Origin: Polyangiaceae bacterium
Lineage (GTDB): Bacteria > Myxococcota_A > Polyangia > Polyangiales > Polyangiaceae
Assembly: GCA_019637295.1 (NCBI GenBank)
Contig: JAHBVX010000001.1
Span: 595,501 to 659,500 of the forward strand
Reading direction: 5' to 3'
DNA length: 64,000 bases
Each line of letters begins with the position of its first letter. Position 1 is the first letter of the stretch. Shown here in pieces: positions 35,108 to 43,757 of this stretch. A model generated the notes under the pieces. That model was not told the origin of the DNA. It did not search any database and worked only from the letters and a program-made list of their open reading frames with translations. A program made the translations under genes and the position numbers.

Positions 35108-36715
35108 ATGGTGCGTTGGCGCGTTCTGGTGGCGCTCGCGTTTGGCAGCGTCGCGGTACAGTGCGCCGAGGGCGCGACGGTCGATGCGGTGCCACAGGGT
35201 GGCGGGAGTGGAGCGAGCGGCGCGAGCGGCGCTGCGGGTCTGGATGGCGGACCGACCGGGGGCGCGGCGGGCGGCGCTGGGGTCTCGAGCGGGGGCCAGA
35301 GCGGGAGCGACGGGGGCAACTCGTGCGCGGGTGTCGCGTGCACCACGCCTCCTGCGAACGAGTGCGCTGGAGCGGATCTGAAGGTCTACGCCGAGGTCGG
35401 TACCTGCGACGCCGGGTCGTGCTCCTACGGCTCGCAGACGGAGACCTGCCCCGGCGGGTGCTCGGCTGGCGCTTGCACCGGGGATCCGTGCATCGGCGTG
35501 AGCTGCAACACTCCGCCGCCGCCGACGTGTTCGAGCTCGAGCACGCTGGCGGTGTCGCAAGCGCCCGGGACGTGTACCGGCGGCACGTGCCACTACGCGG
35601 TGAGCCAGGTGAACTGCGCGTCCGGCTGTAGCGCCGGTCAGTGTGCCGGCGACCCGTGCGCTGGAGTGACGTGCAACACGCCAGCGGCCAACTATTGCAC
35701 CAACTCGACGCACCTGACGGTGCGGGATCTGCCCGGCCAGTGTGACGCGTCCACCGGCCAGTGTAGCTACACGACGCACCAGGAGTTCTGCGCGTTCGGC
35801 TGCGTCAATGGCGCGTGCTCGGGCGATCCGTGCGTCGGCGTTGTGTGTCCACCCAAGGCGAACTTCTGCGTGGACGCCAACACCCTCGTGCAGCACGACT
35901 CGGGCCAGTGCGTCAGCGGATTACCCTGCAACTACGGCTCCACGAACATCCCTTGCGCGGGCGGGTGCATCAACGGGCAGTGCGTCGCGTGCACGACTAG
36001 CGCTCAGTGCGGCGCCGGCACCTGGTGCAACAATTACCAGTGCGTGCCCTGCAACACGGATCAACAGTGCGGCGCGAGCTGCGTGGCCTGTGGCGGGGCG
36101 ACGCCCAAGTGCAGCGGGAACAGTTGCGTGGAGTGCACCAGCAACGCCCAGTGCGCGTCTGGTCAGGTCTGCACTGCGAACACCTGCATCACTCCCGTCG
36201 GTTGCACGCCACCGTCGACCGCGTGCACGACCGCCGGGAGCCAGGATGGGGGATGTACCAACTCGTACCGCATCCCCCGCACCACCGCGGGCTCGGTCTC
36301 CGGCTTCACCGTCAACAATACCTACGGCCTGTGTAACCGCGCCAACAACTTCACGGGAGGCTGCGCGGGCACCGGCTCCGACGCCGAGTACAGGCTCTTC
36401 ATGCGCCAAGCCGAGACCGTGGACGTGACGCTCACCCGGGGTAGCTCGACCTGCACCATCGGCTGGTCGGGCACGGTCAGCTTGAAGATCTACCAGGCCG
36501 CTCCCTGCAGCAGCGACTGTACGTCGTGTCCGCTGACGTGCAACACCATCGCCTACTGCCTCCAGAGCAACAACCAGAACACGGCGTTCGTCGCGCCCAG
36601 CGATGGTTGGTACACCATCGTCGTCGACAGCCAGGGCCCAGTCGAGGACAAGGGCGGCGTGTTTTACCTGAACGTCAAGCTCTCTTGTGCCGGGGGCAAC
36701 TGCGCTTGCCAGTAG
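35108..36715 (+). CDS. cysteine-rich repeat surface protein
   Basis: A 535-residue exported protein; the ATG at 35108 follows GGAGG. The signal is followed by a Gly/Ser/Ala linker (~25-70). Four or five repeats of ~65 residues have the core GDPCxGVxCNTPPxxxC, then a CxxGxC... knot region (~280-370) with many CxxCxxD/QC steps typical of myxobacterial adhesin-like proteins. The C-terminal ~160 residues resemble a pre-peptidase-like beta domain (SDGWYTIVVDSQG). Disulfide-rich and surface exposed by inference; function unknown. Confidence 0.65.
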   Translation: MVRWRVLVALAFGSVAVQCAEGATVDAVPQGGGSGASGASGAAGLDGGPTGGAAGGAGVSSGGQSGSDGGNSCAGVACTTPPANECAGADLKVYAEVGTCDAGSCSYGSQTETCPGGCSAGACTGDPCIGVSCNTPPPPTCSSSSTLAVSQAPGTCTGGTCHYAVSQVNCASGCSAGQCAGDPCAGVTCNTPAANYCTNSTHLTVRDLPGQCDASTGQCSYTTHQEFCAFGCVNGACSGDPCVGVVCPPKANFCVDANTLVQHDSGQCVSGLPCNYGSTNIPCAGGCINGQCVACTTSAQCGAGTWCNNYQCVPCNTDQQCGASCVACGGATPKCSGNSCVECTSNAQCASGQVCTANTCITPVGCTPPSTACTTAGSQDGGCTNSYRIPRTTAGSVSGFTVNNTYGLCNRANNFTGGCAGTGSDAEYRLFMRQAETVDVTLTRGSSTCTIGWSGTVSLKIYQAAPCSSDCTSCPLTCNTIAYCLQSNNQNTAFVAPSDGWYTIVVDSQGPVEDKGGVFYLNVKLSCAGGNCACQ

Positions 36716-36772
36716 CTCGGCTCAGCGCGGGTGGGGGAAGCTCTCGCCCCCAGCCGTGGTATTGACGGCACC

Positions 36773-37963
36773 ATGGTTCGATCTGCCCTAGCGTGCATTG
36801 GGCTGCTCGTGATCGCCTCGGCGCTCGGTGGCTGCGCCGCGCTCCGCTCCCTCGCGGGCCGCAACACCCAGAGCCTGGAGCACGCCGAGGTGCTGGGCAT
36901 GAGCGTCGATCTGCGCAAGACCGAGAAGACCATCTGCCCGCGCGAAGCGATACAGATGGCGGTCTTCGCCGAGGCGGTGCTCTCGGGCGAGCGCGCGCCC
37001 AAGCAACTCGAGACGTGGCACGGGGGCCCCGACGCCAACCGCAATGGCAAACTCGAGTTCGACGAGTTCGCGTTCCACAGCGAGCAGGGGAAGTTCGACG
37101 AGCTGGGCTACTTTCATCCCAACCCGGACGTGCTCGCGTCGGTGAGCGAACCCTTCGCGCTCACCACCGCGTTTCGTCGCCGTCCGGACAAGTTCACGTT
37201 CCAGACCACGTACAAGCCCGACTACCGCTGCATCAACAGGGTTGGCGGCGACGGGGACGGCGGCGTGGCGGGCATCGCGGGCGTCCTGGGCGCGTCCGGC
37301 GAGAGCGGCAGCGGCGGCAGCTCCACCAGCGCGGGCAGCAGCGGACGCGATGGACAGCCTGGCGGCAACGGCTCGAGCGGAGGAGACGGCGCGGGCGGGC
37401 CGCGTCTGACGGTGTACGCGACGCTGGTGAAGACCGCCTTCTACGATCGCTTGATCGCCGTGTCCGTGGAGGGGTCGGCGCGGGACTTCGTGCTCCTGCA
37501 CCCGGACGCGACGCTCACGGTCGTGGCGCGGGGGGGAGACGGTGGACCGGGCGGATCGGGTGGGCGTGGTGGCGATGGTGGACAAGGAGGTAGCGGCAAT
37601 CCGCCGGGCAGCGGCGGTCGTGGCGCCCAGGGCGGCGTCGGGGGCAGCGGCGGTCGCGGCGGACCCGGCGGCACGGTCGAGCTGATCGTCGACGAGCGCT
37701 TCGCCGAGTTGCTCGAGCGGGTGCGGGTGGACGTGGACGGCGGTCGCGCTGGGCTGCCCGGCGAGGCCGGCCAAGGCGGGCGCGCGGGACGCGGGGGCTC
37801 GGGCCTCGGCGGCGCAGCGAGCGCGGCCGACGGCAGCGAGGGTGCTGCGGGGCAAGCCGGCTCCCCGGGCAGCGAGGGGCCTCGCGGCAGCACGACGCGG
37901 CGCGCCGGGGACGTCGGGGCGCGCTTCGCCGGCGTGGCCGGTATCACCGTGCTCGATCCATGA
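36773..37963 (+). CDS. lipoprotein with collagen-like Gly repeats and one EF-hand-like loop
   Basis: A 396-residue lipoprotein (ASALGGC, Cys21). Residues 87-98 read DANRNGKLEFDE, a single EF-hand loop. Two Gly-rich regions (~155-210 and ~250-300) and a third near the end (~330-385) follow the pattern GGx/GxG over long runs, with a beta-type segment between. The pattern is GGX rather than strict GXY, so a collagen helix is uncertain. The stop overlaps the next ATG by 4 nt (37960-37963), placing it in an operon of three exported proteins. Confidence 0.65.
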   Translation: MVRSALACIGLLVIASALGGCAALRSLAGRNTQSLEHAEVLGMSVDLRKTEKTICPREAIQMAVFAEAVLSGERAPKQLETWHGGPDANRNGKLEFDEFAFHSEQGKFDELGYFHPNPDVLASVSEPFALTTAFRRRPDKFTFQTTYKPDYRCINRVGGDGDGGVAGIAGVLGASGESGSGGSSTSAGSSGRDGQPGGNGSSGGDGAGGPRLTVYATLVKTAFYDRLIAVSVEGSARDFVLLHPDATLTVVARGGDGGPGGSGGRGGDGGQGGSGNPPGSGGRGAQGGVGGSGGRGGPGGTVELIVDERFAELLERVRVDVDGGRAGLPGEAGQGGRAGRGGSGLGGAASAADGSEGAAGQAGSPGSEGPRGSTTRRAGDVGARFAGVAGITVLDP

Positions 37964-39243
37964 CCACCCTCTCGCGGCGTGGGTTCGTTTCGGCGTCGCT
38001 GTCGATCGCAGCCTGCGGCGCGCGCGAGCCGCAGACCCCGCTGGCACATCTGTACGGTCAGGGCTGGGTGCGCGGCGCGTACGCGCACTACGCCGACGCC
38101 TACGCGCGCGTGGAGACGAAGTCGCGGGAGCAAAGCCATGCCTCGTATCGCACGCTGGGTCAGCGCGGCGTCGGCGCGCTTCAGGCGCTGCAGTCGCGCG
38201 AGGTGCCGTTCTTCATTCGCGTTTCCGACGCGCGGGATAGCTTCCGCGTGGAGCGTCACGTGCCCGAGCGGCTCACCTTCACCAGCGCCATGTCGCAGGC
38301 CGATCGGGAGCGGGCGACGGCCGAGTGGCAGCGCGCCCGCGAGAGCATCCAACACGACTACGAGGACGTGCGGCGTCTGGACGGCGCGCTGACGGAGCTA
38401 CTGTCCGCGGTGAATCACGTTCGTCTCGCGCTCGACGAAGGCAAGCTCGAGCAGTTTCGGCTGTGTCGATCCCTGGGTCGACACGACGATGGCGGGGAGC
38501 TGCCGTTCGAGCTGCCCTATCAGGTCACCGTCGCGGACTATCGACGGATCTTGCTGCTGCTGTTGGAGCGCCTCGACGCGGATGGCGCGCGCCTTCGGCG
38601 CCTCGAAGCATCCATGGTGGCTACGGGGCTGGTCGCGCGCGCCGCGGACGACGGCTCGAGCAGCTTGGCGACGAACCTGAACAAGGTGCTACTCAGCGTG
38701 GAGCAAGCTGGTGCCGACGTGGACGCGGCCCCCCGCGCGTACCCGGATGAAGCCGGGGAGCGGCGCGCGGTCGAGTCCGCCGCGCGGCTGCGGGCGTCCA
38801 TCGAGCAGAGCCCCGAGTATCGAGCCTGGCTCGCCGCGGAGCGCGCGCGCGAGGACGTGATAGGGCAGTTCTTGAGCGTGATGGAGTCGCTCTCGGGCGT
38901 CCCCGTCTCCAGCGTGTACCGGCAGATCCTGCGGCTGTGGAGCGGCACCGGCGACTACCTCGACTTCTTGCGCATCGCGGCCAGCCTCGTGCCCGGCGGA
39001 AGCACGCTCTCCACCACGCTGGCGGAGGCCGTGGAGCGCACCGAGCAGGTGCGCCGCGGCCTCGATGCCGGGCGCTCCGTGGCGCAGGCGGCTTCGCTGG
39101 GCGAGCTGCCCGCGGGGCTGGTCAACGTCGGGACCGCGTCCGCGCGGAGCCGCGTGGGGCGGCAGCTCGTGTTCTACGAGAACCAAGCAGAAGTGCAGGC
39201 GGTGCGCGAGGCGCTTGCCGCATCGAGCTTGGGCGTGCAGTAG
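37960..39243 (+). CDS. Tat-exported helical lipoprotein, unknown function
   Basis: A 427-residue protein beginning TTLSRRGFVSAS, a twin-arginine motif, followed by a lipobox IAAC (Cys19), so it is probably folded before export and then lipidated. The mature part is strongly helical with long charged stretches (~95-175, 190-310) that could form coiled coils, and a final helical region. No domain recognised. It sits between the Gly-repeat lipoprotein (4-nt overlap) and the next lipoprotein (9 nt gap). Confidence 0.6.
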   Translation: MTTLSRRGFVSASLSIAACGAREPQTPLAHLYGQGWVRGAYAHYADAYARVETKSREQSHASYRTLGQRGVGALQALQSREVPFFIRVSDARDSFRVERHVPERLTFTSAMSQADRERATAEWQRARESIQHDYEDVRRLDGALTELLSAVNHVRLALDEGKLEQFRLCRSLGRHDDGGELPFELPYQVTVADYRRILLLLLERLDADGARLRRLEASMVATGLVARAADDGSSSLATNLNKVLLSVEQAGADVDAAPRAYPDEAGERRAVESAARLRASIEQSPEYRAWLAAERAREDVIGQFLSVMESLSGVPVSSVYRQILRLWSGTGDYLDFLRIAASLVPGGSTLSTTLAEAVERTEQVRRGLDAGRSVAQAASLGELPAGLVNVGTASARSRVGRQLVFYENQAEVQAVREALAASSLGVQ

Positions 39244-39252
39244 AGGCCGAGG

Positions 39253-39861
39253 ATGCGCGCGCTCGCTGTCGTCCTCGTGTGCTCCCTACCGGCGTGTGAT
39301 CGCACGCCGGCGGCGTCGCCATCGCCGGACGCTCCGACGGCCACCGTGTCTGTCGGGGCCGCGTCCGCCGCGCCGCGTCCCACGCCGCGCCCGAGCGCGA
39401 GCACCGAGAAGGCCTGGCCAGGCTCGAGCGCTGCCTCCCGCGATGGGACCCTCCGCTTGCGAGCCCAGCCCGTCAGCGCCTTCCACACCCACGGTGGACA
39501 GGAGGCGCAGGTCGGACGCTTCCTGCTGAGCGTGACGAATACCGGCAGCCGCGAGCGTCGACTCACCCTCACGACGCTCGTGTACCTGACGGGTAAGAGC
39601 TGCGACGAACCGCCGACCACGATCCGCGCGCGCCCCAAGCCAGAGCTGCTGGTGCGCGACGACGATCACGACCTGCGCCCTCCGAGCACCACCGCAGCGG
39701 TCCCGCCGAGGAGCGAAGTGGTGTTCAGCGCGCAGTTCGAGAGCGTTGGCGCCTACTACACCCGCTGCGACACGTTCGGCCTGGTCGCTTCGTTCCTGAT
39801 CGACGACGGGGACGCCGTCCGGGTGGGAGTCGAGATCCGCGTGCAGCGCGAAGACCCCTGA
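39253..39861 (+). CDS. lipoprotein with beta-sandwich-like domain
   Basis: A 202-residue lipoprotein (CSLPAC, Cys15) preceded by a ribosome site GAGGCCGAGG. A Pro/Ser/Thr linker to ~55 precedes a domain of alternating strands (RFLLSVTNTGSRERRLTL, VVFSAQFESVG) that resembles an immunoglobulin-like or DUF4352-type fold. Two Cys in the domain may pair. Third gene of the operon that starts at 36773. Function unknown. Confidence 0.55.
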   Translation: MRALAVVLVCSLPACDRTPAASPSPDAPTATVSVGAASAAPRPTPRPSASTEKAWPGSSAASRDGTLRLRAQPVSAFHTHGGQEAQVGRFLLSVTNTGSRERRLTLTTLVYLTGKSCDEPPTTIRARPKPELLVRDDDHDLRPPSTTAAVPPRSEVVFSAQFESVGAYYTRCDTFGLVASFLIDDGDAVRVGVEIRVQREDP

Positions 39862-39947
39862 GGACGCCGGCCGTATCCGCGTCGCACCGACAAAACGAAG
39901 GCGTGGCTTCCGGTCGACTCCGTGTATGCTGGGGTGGAGGACGCACC

Positions 39948-40346
39948 TTGAGCTACGGATATCAACCTCCGCCGGCTGGCGGGTATGGACCGCCACCCGG
40001 TGGTTTTGGACCGCCCGGAGGCGGGCACGCACCAGGTTACGGGCCACCGCCCGCGTACGGACCGCCGGGCGGCGCGCCGCCGGGTCCGGATGTCGTCGCC
40101 ATCGTCGCGCTGGTGCTGGGGATCCTCAGCATCCCGATGCACTTCTGCTGCTACCTGGGCTGGCCCCTCGGCTTCATCGCGATCATCTGCGCGATCATCT
40201 CCCTCGTGCGCATCTCCGGGTCCAACGGCAAGCTCACCGGCAAGGGGCTGGCGATCGGCGGTATCGTCGCGGCAATCCTCGGCTTCCTGATGATGCTCGG
40301 GATCTTCCTCTTGTACGGCGCGGCGGTGATCTTCTCCACCCTGTAG
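39948..40346 (+). CDS. DUF4190-like small membrane protein
   Basis: A 132-residue protein from a TTG at 39948 with GGTGGAGG 7 nt upstream, which decides this start over an open upstream extension. The first ~50 residues are Gly/Pro/Tyr repeats (GYGPPPGGFGPPGG). Two membrane helices follow (~55-85 and ~100-128), with the intervening ISGSNGKLTGKGLAIGGI typical of DUF4190 proteins. Role unknown; such proteins are often small membrane accessories. Confidence 0.7.
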   Translation: MSYGYQPPPAGGYGPPPGGFGPPGGGHAPGYGPPPAYGPPGGAPPGPDVVAIVALVLGILSIPMHFCCYLGWPLGFIAIICAIISLVRISGSNGKLTGKGLAIGGIVAAILGFLMMLGIFLLYGAAVIFSTL

Positions 40347-40381
40347 TCGGGTGTCGTCGCGCGTGCGCGTCGCGCGAAGCG

Positions 40382-40410
40382 TTGACAAACGCCGGGCGCC
40401 GTGGCACACA
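40382..40410 (+). promoter_or_regulatory. possible sigma-70-type promoter
   Basis: A perfect TTGACA lies at 40382-40387. The best -10 at 17-nt spacing is only CACACA (40405-40410). It is about 40 nt upstream of a 21-codon ORF with a good ribosome site and 220 nt upstream of rbfA, in the largest gap of this region. The -35 match is strong and the -10 is poor. Confidence 0.3.
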
Positions 40411-40449
40411 GTGCTGCGCGCTCGCCCGTGGCGGCGCAGGAAGGAGAGG

Positions 40450-40515
40450 ATGCCGATGCAGAACAAATCCAGTGATCGTCGAGAGATCCTCTCCACGCTC
40501 GCCCTCGTGCGCTGA
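40450..40515 (+). CDS. possible 21-residue leader peptide or small ORF
   Basis: ATG at 40450 is preceded directly by AAGGAGAGG, and a second in-frame ATG follows two codons later at a better distance from it. The product is polar then hydrophobic (NKSSDRREILSTLALV) and stops at TGA 40515. The RR-hydrophobic start looks like a truncated signal sequence. It contains a small GAGAG-ATC-CTCTC hairpin. It could be a leader peptide for rbfA-rtcB or a vestige of a lost gene. Between its stop and rbfA (112 nt) I see nothing else. Confidence 0.35.
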   Translation: MPMQNKSSDRREILSTLALVR

Positions 40516-40627
40516 AGCCGAGCGAGCCTGGTGAGGCCCCCGGCGGACAGACGTCCGCCCATGTTCCCATTTCGAGCCGTCGCCGCACCGCGGTCGCGGC
40601 GAGCCCCACCACTACCGTGATTTTCCC

Positions 40628-41011
40628 ATGTCCAAGCAACAGCGACGACCTCGGGAGGACGAATCCAACGACGCGAGCTTCCGTGGCCAGCGCTTGGAGG
40701 CGCTCTTTCTCGAGGAATTGAACTCCATTCTCGACTGTGAGGTCACCGACCCACGACTCGAAGACGTGCGCATCACGCGCGTCGAGTTGTCGCGGGACGG
40801 CTCGCGCGCACGCGTCTGGTTCGCCCTGCAGGGTGGCCTGTCGCTGGGCGACGACCTCGCGCGTGAGACCGGGGCCGCCTTCGCGCGCGCCGCGGGATTC
40901 CTGCGCAATCGCCTGTGCGATGCGCTTCCGCTCAAGCGCATGCCCCAGCTGCGCTTCTGTCACGATCCGTCCGCAGATCTCGAGCTCGAGGTCGACCAGT
41001 CCGCCTCGTAG
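40628..41011 (+). CDS. rbfA: RbfA, 30S ribosome-binding factor A
   Basis: A 127-residue cytoplasmic protein that binds the 30S subunit during maturation of 16S rRNA. The N-terminal helix RGQRLEALFLEELNSIL, EVTDPRLEDVRITRVELSRD and the C-terminal MPQLRFCHDPS are RbfA hallmarks. The usual nusA-infB-rbfA-truB order is absent; here rbfA is followed at once by rtcB, suggesting a ribosome/RNA maintenance pair. Confidence 0.9.
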   Translation: MSKQQRRPREDESNDASFRGQRLEALFLEELNSILDCEVTDPRLEDVRITRVELSRDGSRARVWFALQGGLSLGDDLARETGAAFARAAGFLRNRLCDALPLKRMPQLRFCHDPSADLELEVDQSAS

Positions 41012-41020
41012 GTGACCGCC

Positions 41021-42208
41021 ATGCCGTCCACGCTCATCAAGGGAGACCGCGTCCCGATCCGCTCCTGGGCTCCAGTCCACGAGATCGAGAGCGCGGCGAT
41101 CCGTCAGCTCAAGGCCGTAGCCGGCCTGCCCTGGGTGGCCCACCACGTCGCGGTCATGCCCGACGTACACGTGGGCAAGGGCGCCACGGTTGGCTCGGTC
41201 ATCGCCCTGCGCGGCGCGGTGGCGCCAGCGGCGGTGGGCGTCGACATCGGCTGCGGCATGTCGGCGGTGGCCACCAGCCTGACCGCTCGCGAGCTACCCG
41301 ACGACCTGCGCAAGGTGCGCTCACGCATCGAGGCCGCCATCCCGGTGGGACGGGGCGCGCACCGGGCACCGGTGTGGGAAGACGCCGGCGACGGGCTGAA
41401 GGCGCGGGGCCGGGAGCTCCTCTCGAGCTTCGACGAGCTGGCCAAGGTCCGCGAGCGGGCCGCGCCGCGCGTGGGCGTTCAGCTCGGCACCCTCGGTGGA
41501 GGCAACCACTTCATCGAGGTGTGCCTGGACACGAGCGGGACGGTCTGGCTCATGCTCCACTCGGGTAGCCGCTACATCGGCGCGGCGCTCGCGGAGTATC
41601 ACATGGAGCGGGCGGCCCGCCTGTTGCACAACGAGCGCCTGCCGGATCGCGACTTGGCCGTGTTCCTCGCGGGAACGCCGGCGTTCGATGCCTACCGCCG
41701 AGACCTGTTCTGGGCTCAGCGTTACGCCGCCCTCAACCGTGAGGTCATGATGAAGCGTCTCAAGGACGTGATCCGCAGCTTCTGGCCGCGGGTGACCTTT
41801 GGCATCGAGGTGTCGTGCCACCACAACTACGTGGCCGAGGAGCGCCACTTCGACGAGGAGCTGCTGGTCACGCGCAAGGGGGCGATCCGCGCCGGCGCGG
41901 GGGAGCTGGGTATCATCCCCGGCTCGATGGGCAGCAAGTCGTTCATCGTCCGGGGCAAGGGCAACCCGCTCTCCTTCGAGTCCGCGTCCCACGGCGCGGG
42001 CCGACGCATGAGCCGCACCCAAGCGAAGAAGGCCTACACCGTGGCCGATCTCGAGCGGCAGACCGCTGGCGTGGAGTGCCGCAAGGACAGCGGCGTGATC
42101 GACGAAGCACCCAAGGCCTACAAGGACATCGCCCGCGTGATGGAGCAACAAGAAGACTTGGTCGAGATCCTGGCGGAGCTCAAGCAGGTGGTGTGCGTGA
42201 AGGGGTAG
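41021..42208 (+). CDS. rtcB: RtcB, RNA-splicing ligase
   Basis: A 395-residue Mn2+/GTP-dependent ligase that joins RNA 3'-phosphate (or 2',3'-cyclic phosphate) to 5'-OH ends. Metal ligands lie in DIGCGM, GGGNHFIE and the SCHHNY block, and the guanylated His is in ASHGAGRRMSR. The ATG at 41021 is preferred; a GTG at 41012, one base after the rbfA stop, is also open. Its 3' end overlaps the convergent antiporter gene by 29 nt. No rtcA or rtcR is adjacent. Confidence 0.9.
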   Translation: MPSTLIKGDRVPIRSWAPVHEIESAAIRQLKAVAGLPWVAHHVAVMPDVHVGKGATVGSVIALRGAVAPAAVGVDIGCGMSAVATSLTARELPDDLRKVRSRIEAAIPVGRGAHRAPVWEDAGDGLKARGRELLSSFDELAKVRERAAPRVGVQLGTLGGGNHFIEVCLDTSGTVWLMLHSGSRYIGAALAEYHMERAARLLHNERLPDRDLAVFLAGTPAFDAYRRDLFWAQRYAALNREVMMKRLKDVIRSFWPRVTFGIEVSCHHNYVAEERHFDEELLVTRKGAIRAGAGELGIIPGSMGSKSFIVRGKGNPLSFESASHGAGRRMSRTQAKKAYTVADLERQTAGVECRKDSGVIDEAPKAYKDIARVMEQQEDLVEILAELKQVVCVKG

Positions 42209-43757
42209 CGTGGTCGGCATACCAGCGCGCAAACCGTTCGGCGGTGGCCTCGCTCTCGAGCACCGGGATGCCGCCCTCGTTTCTGATGCGCTCGGCGTCC
42301 TCGTCGTCGAAGACCCGAACGTAGGCGGGGACGTCACCGAGGAGTGACAGTACGTGCACCGCGTCCGCCGGGCGCCGCAGGGTGGAGACCACGAGCCGGG
42401 CGCGGCGCGCGCCGGCCGCCTCGAGCACGTGAATGTCCGCCCCGTCGCCGCGCAGCGCGGAGACGCCGCGGGACTCGAGCTCGTCTACCACAGCGGGATC
42501 GTCGTCCACGACGACGACGTCAGCGTTCTTCGCCAGCAGCACGTCGAGCAAGGCGTGACCACGCTCGCCGCAGCCGAGCAGCAGGATGTGAGCCTCGTGA
42601 GCGCGCGGTACCGGCGCGCGGGCGCGGCGGCGGGACGGGTGCCAGCGCAGCAGGCGCCACACCACGCGGTCCGTCGCTAGGAACGGCGTCGCCATCATGG
42701 TGAGCACGGTAACCAGCGCGATCACGCTCAGCGTACGCTCTTCGATCAAGCCTCGCTCTGCGGCGAGCAAGCCCACGATCAGGCTCAGCTCGCTGGTCTG
42801 CGAGAGCATGACGCCTGCGTCGAGCCCGGAGCGCGCGGTCAGGCCCGCCCGCTCGAGCAGCGCCGCCACCAGGATGGGCGTGAGCACCAGGACCGAGAGC
42901 GACAGCACGACGGTGAGCAAGAGCTCACGCGGACCGGGGAGGGCCAACGTCGCGCCCAGCGCGACGAAGAAGATGGCCAGGAAGAAGTCACCCAGCGAGC
43001 TGAGCAGCCCCCGGAGCAGGCCGTTGATCGGGAAGATGGACAGCGACACCCCGGCCAAGAACGCACCGACCACGAGCGGCAGCTCCAGCGCGCGGGCGGC
43101 GCCGATGAAGGCGAACAGCATGGCGAGCACGACCAAGAGGAGGCTCTCTTCGTCCAGATTCAGCTTGAGCACGACGTAGGGCGTGACCCAGCGCACCAAC
43201 ACGCCCGTGAGCGCGATCAGCGCGAGCATCTTGCCGAGGGCCACGAGCATGCCGACCGGACCCTGCGCTGAGGCGGTGAGCGCCGCGGCCATCAAGATGA
43301 CCAAGATGTCCTGCACCAAGAGCACGCCGAGCACGAGTCGACCGACGGGCTCGTAGAAGCGCTGCTGGCGTTGCAGCACCCGCACCACCACCAGCGTAGA
43401 GCTAGCGGCCAGCGCGACGGCCATCTGAAGCGCTGCCATGGTGTCGAACGCGAGCAGCCGCGACAGGACGAAGCCGAGCGCCCCGAACGAGAAGAACTGC
43501 AGCACCCCCACGCGCAACGCGAGGTTCCTCTGCGTGCCCACTCGCTTGGGGTCGAGCTCGGTTCCCGTGAAGAACACCAGGAACATCGCGCCGAGCAGCA
43601 GCGCGTCCCTCACGATGCTGCTCTTGTCCCCGAGCAGCCCCGTGGCGCCCAGCGCGATGCCGGCGCCCACCAGCAAGGGAGTGGCGGGTGCGCGAGTCGC
43701 CCGCGCCAAGGTGTGCGCGATGGCCGCCGCCAACAAGAGGAGCACGAAGTGGGTCAC
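42180..43757 (-). CDS. Kef-type (CPA2) cation:proton antiporter with TrkA-N domain
   Basis: A 525-residue inner-membrane antiporter. About twelve membrane helices fill residues 1-375, with typical CPA2 segments (LVFFTGTELDP, AASSTLVVVRVL, LVQDILVILM). A cytoplasmic TrkA-N Rossmann domain (~395-510) begins ILLLGCGERGHALLDVL and would bind NAD(H) to gate transport. It exchanges K+ or Na+ for H+ by family; ion not determined. Third gene of an operon with a universal stress protein and another antiporter; ATG overlaps the previous stop by 4 nt. Confidence 0.85.
   Translation of the reverse strand: MTHFVLLLLAAAIAHTLARATRAPATPLLVGAGIALGATGLLGDKSSIVRDALLLGAMFLVFFTGTELDPKRVGTQRNLALRVGVLQFFSFGALGFVLSRLLAFDTMAALQMAVALAASSTLVVVRVLQRQQRFYEPVGRLVLGVLLVQDILVILMAAALTASAQGPVGMLVALGKMLALIALTGVLVRWVTPYVVLKLNLDEESLLLVVLAMLFAFIGAARALELPLVVGAFLAGVSLSIFPINGLLRGLLSSLGDFFLAIFFVALGATLALPGPRELLLTVVLSLSVLVLTPILVAALLERAGLTARSGLDAGVMLSQTSELSLIVGLLAAERGLIEERTLSVIALVTVLTMMATPFLATDRVVWRLLRWHPSRRRARAPVPRAHEAHILLLGCGERGHALLDVLLAKNADVVVVDDDPAVVDELESRGVSALRGDGADIHVLEAAGARRARLVVSTLRRPADAVHVLSLLGDVPAYVRVFDDEDAERIRNEGGIPVLESEATAERFARWYADHATPSRTPPA

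Noticed and set aside
40450-40618. A second selenocysteine readthrough at TGA 40513-40515
   Set aside because: The sequence after the TGA is Pro/Arg-rich, has no fold or UxxC context and soon meets another TGA.
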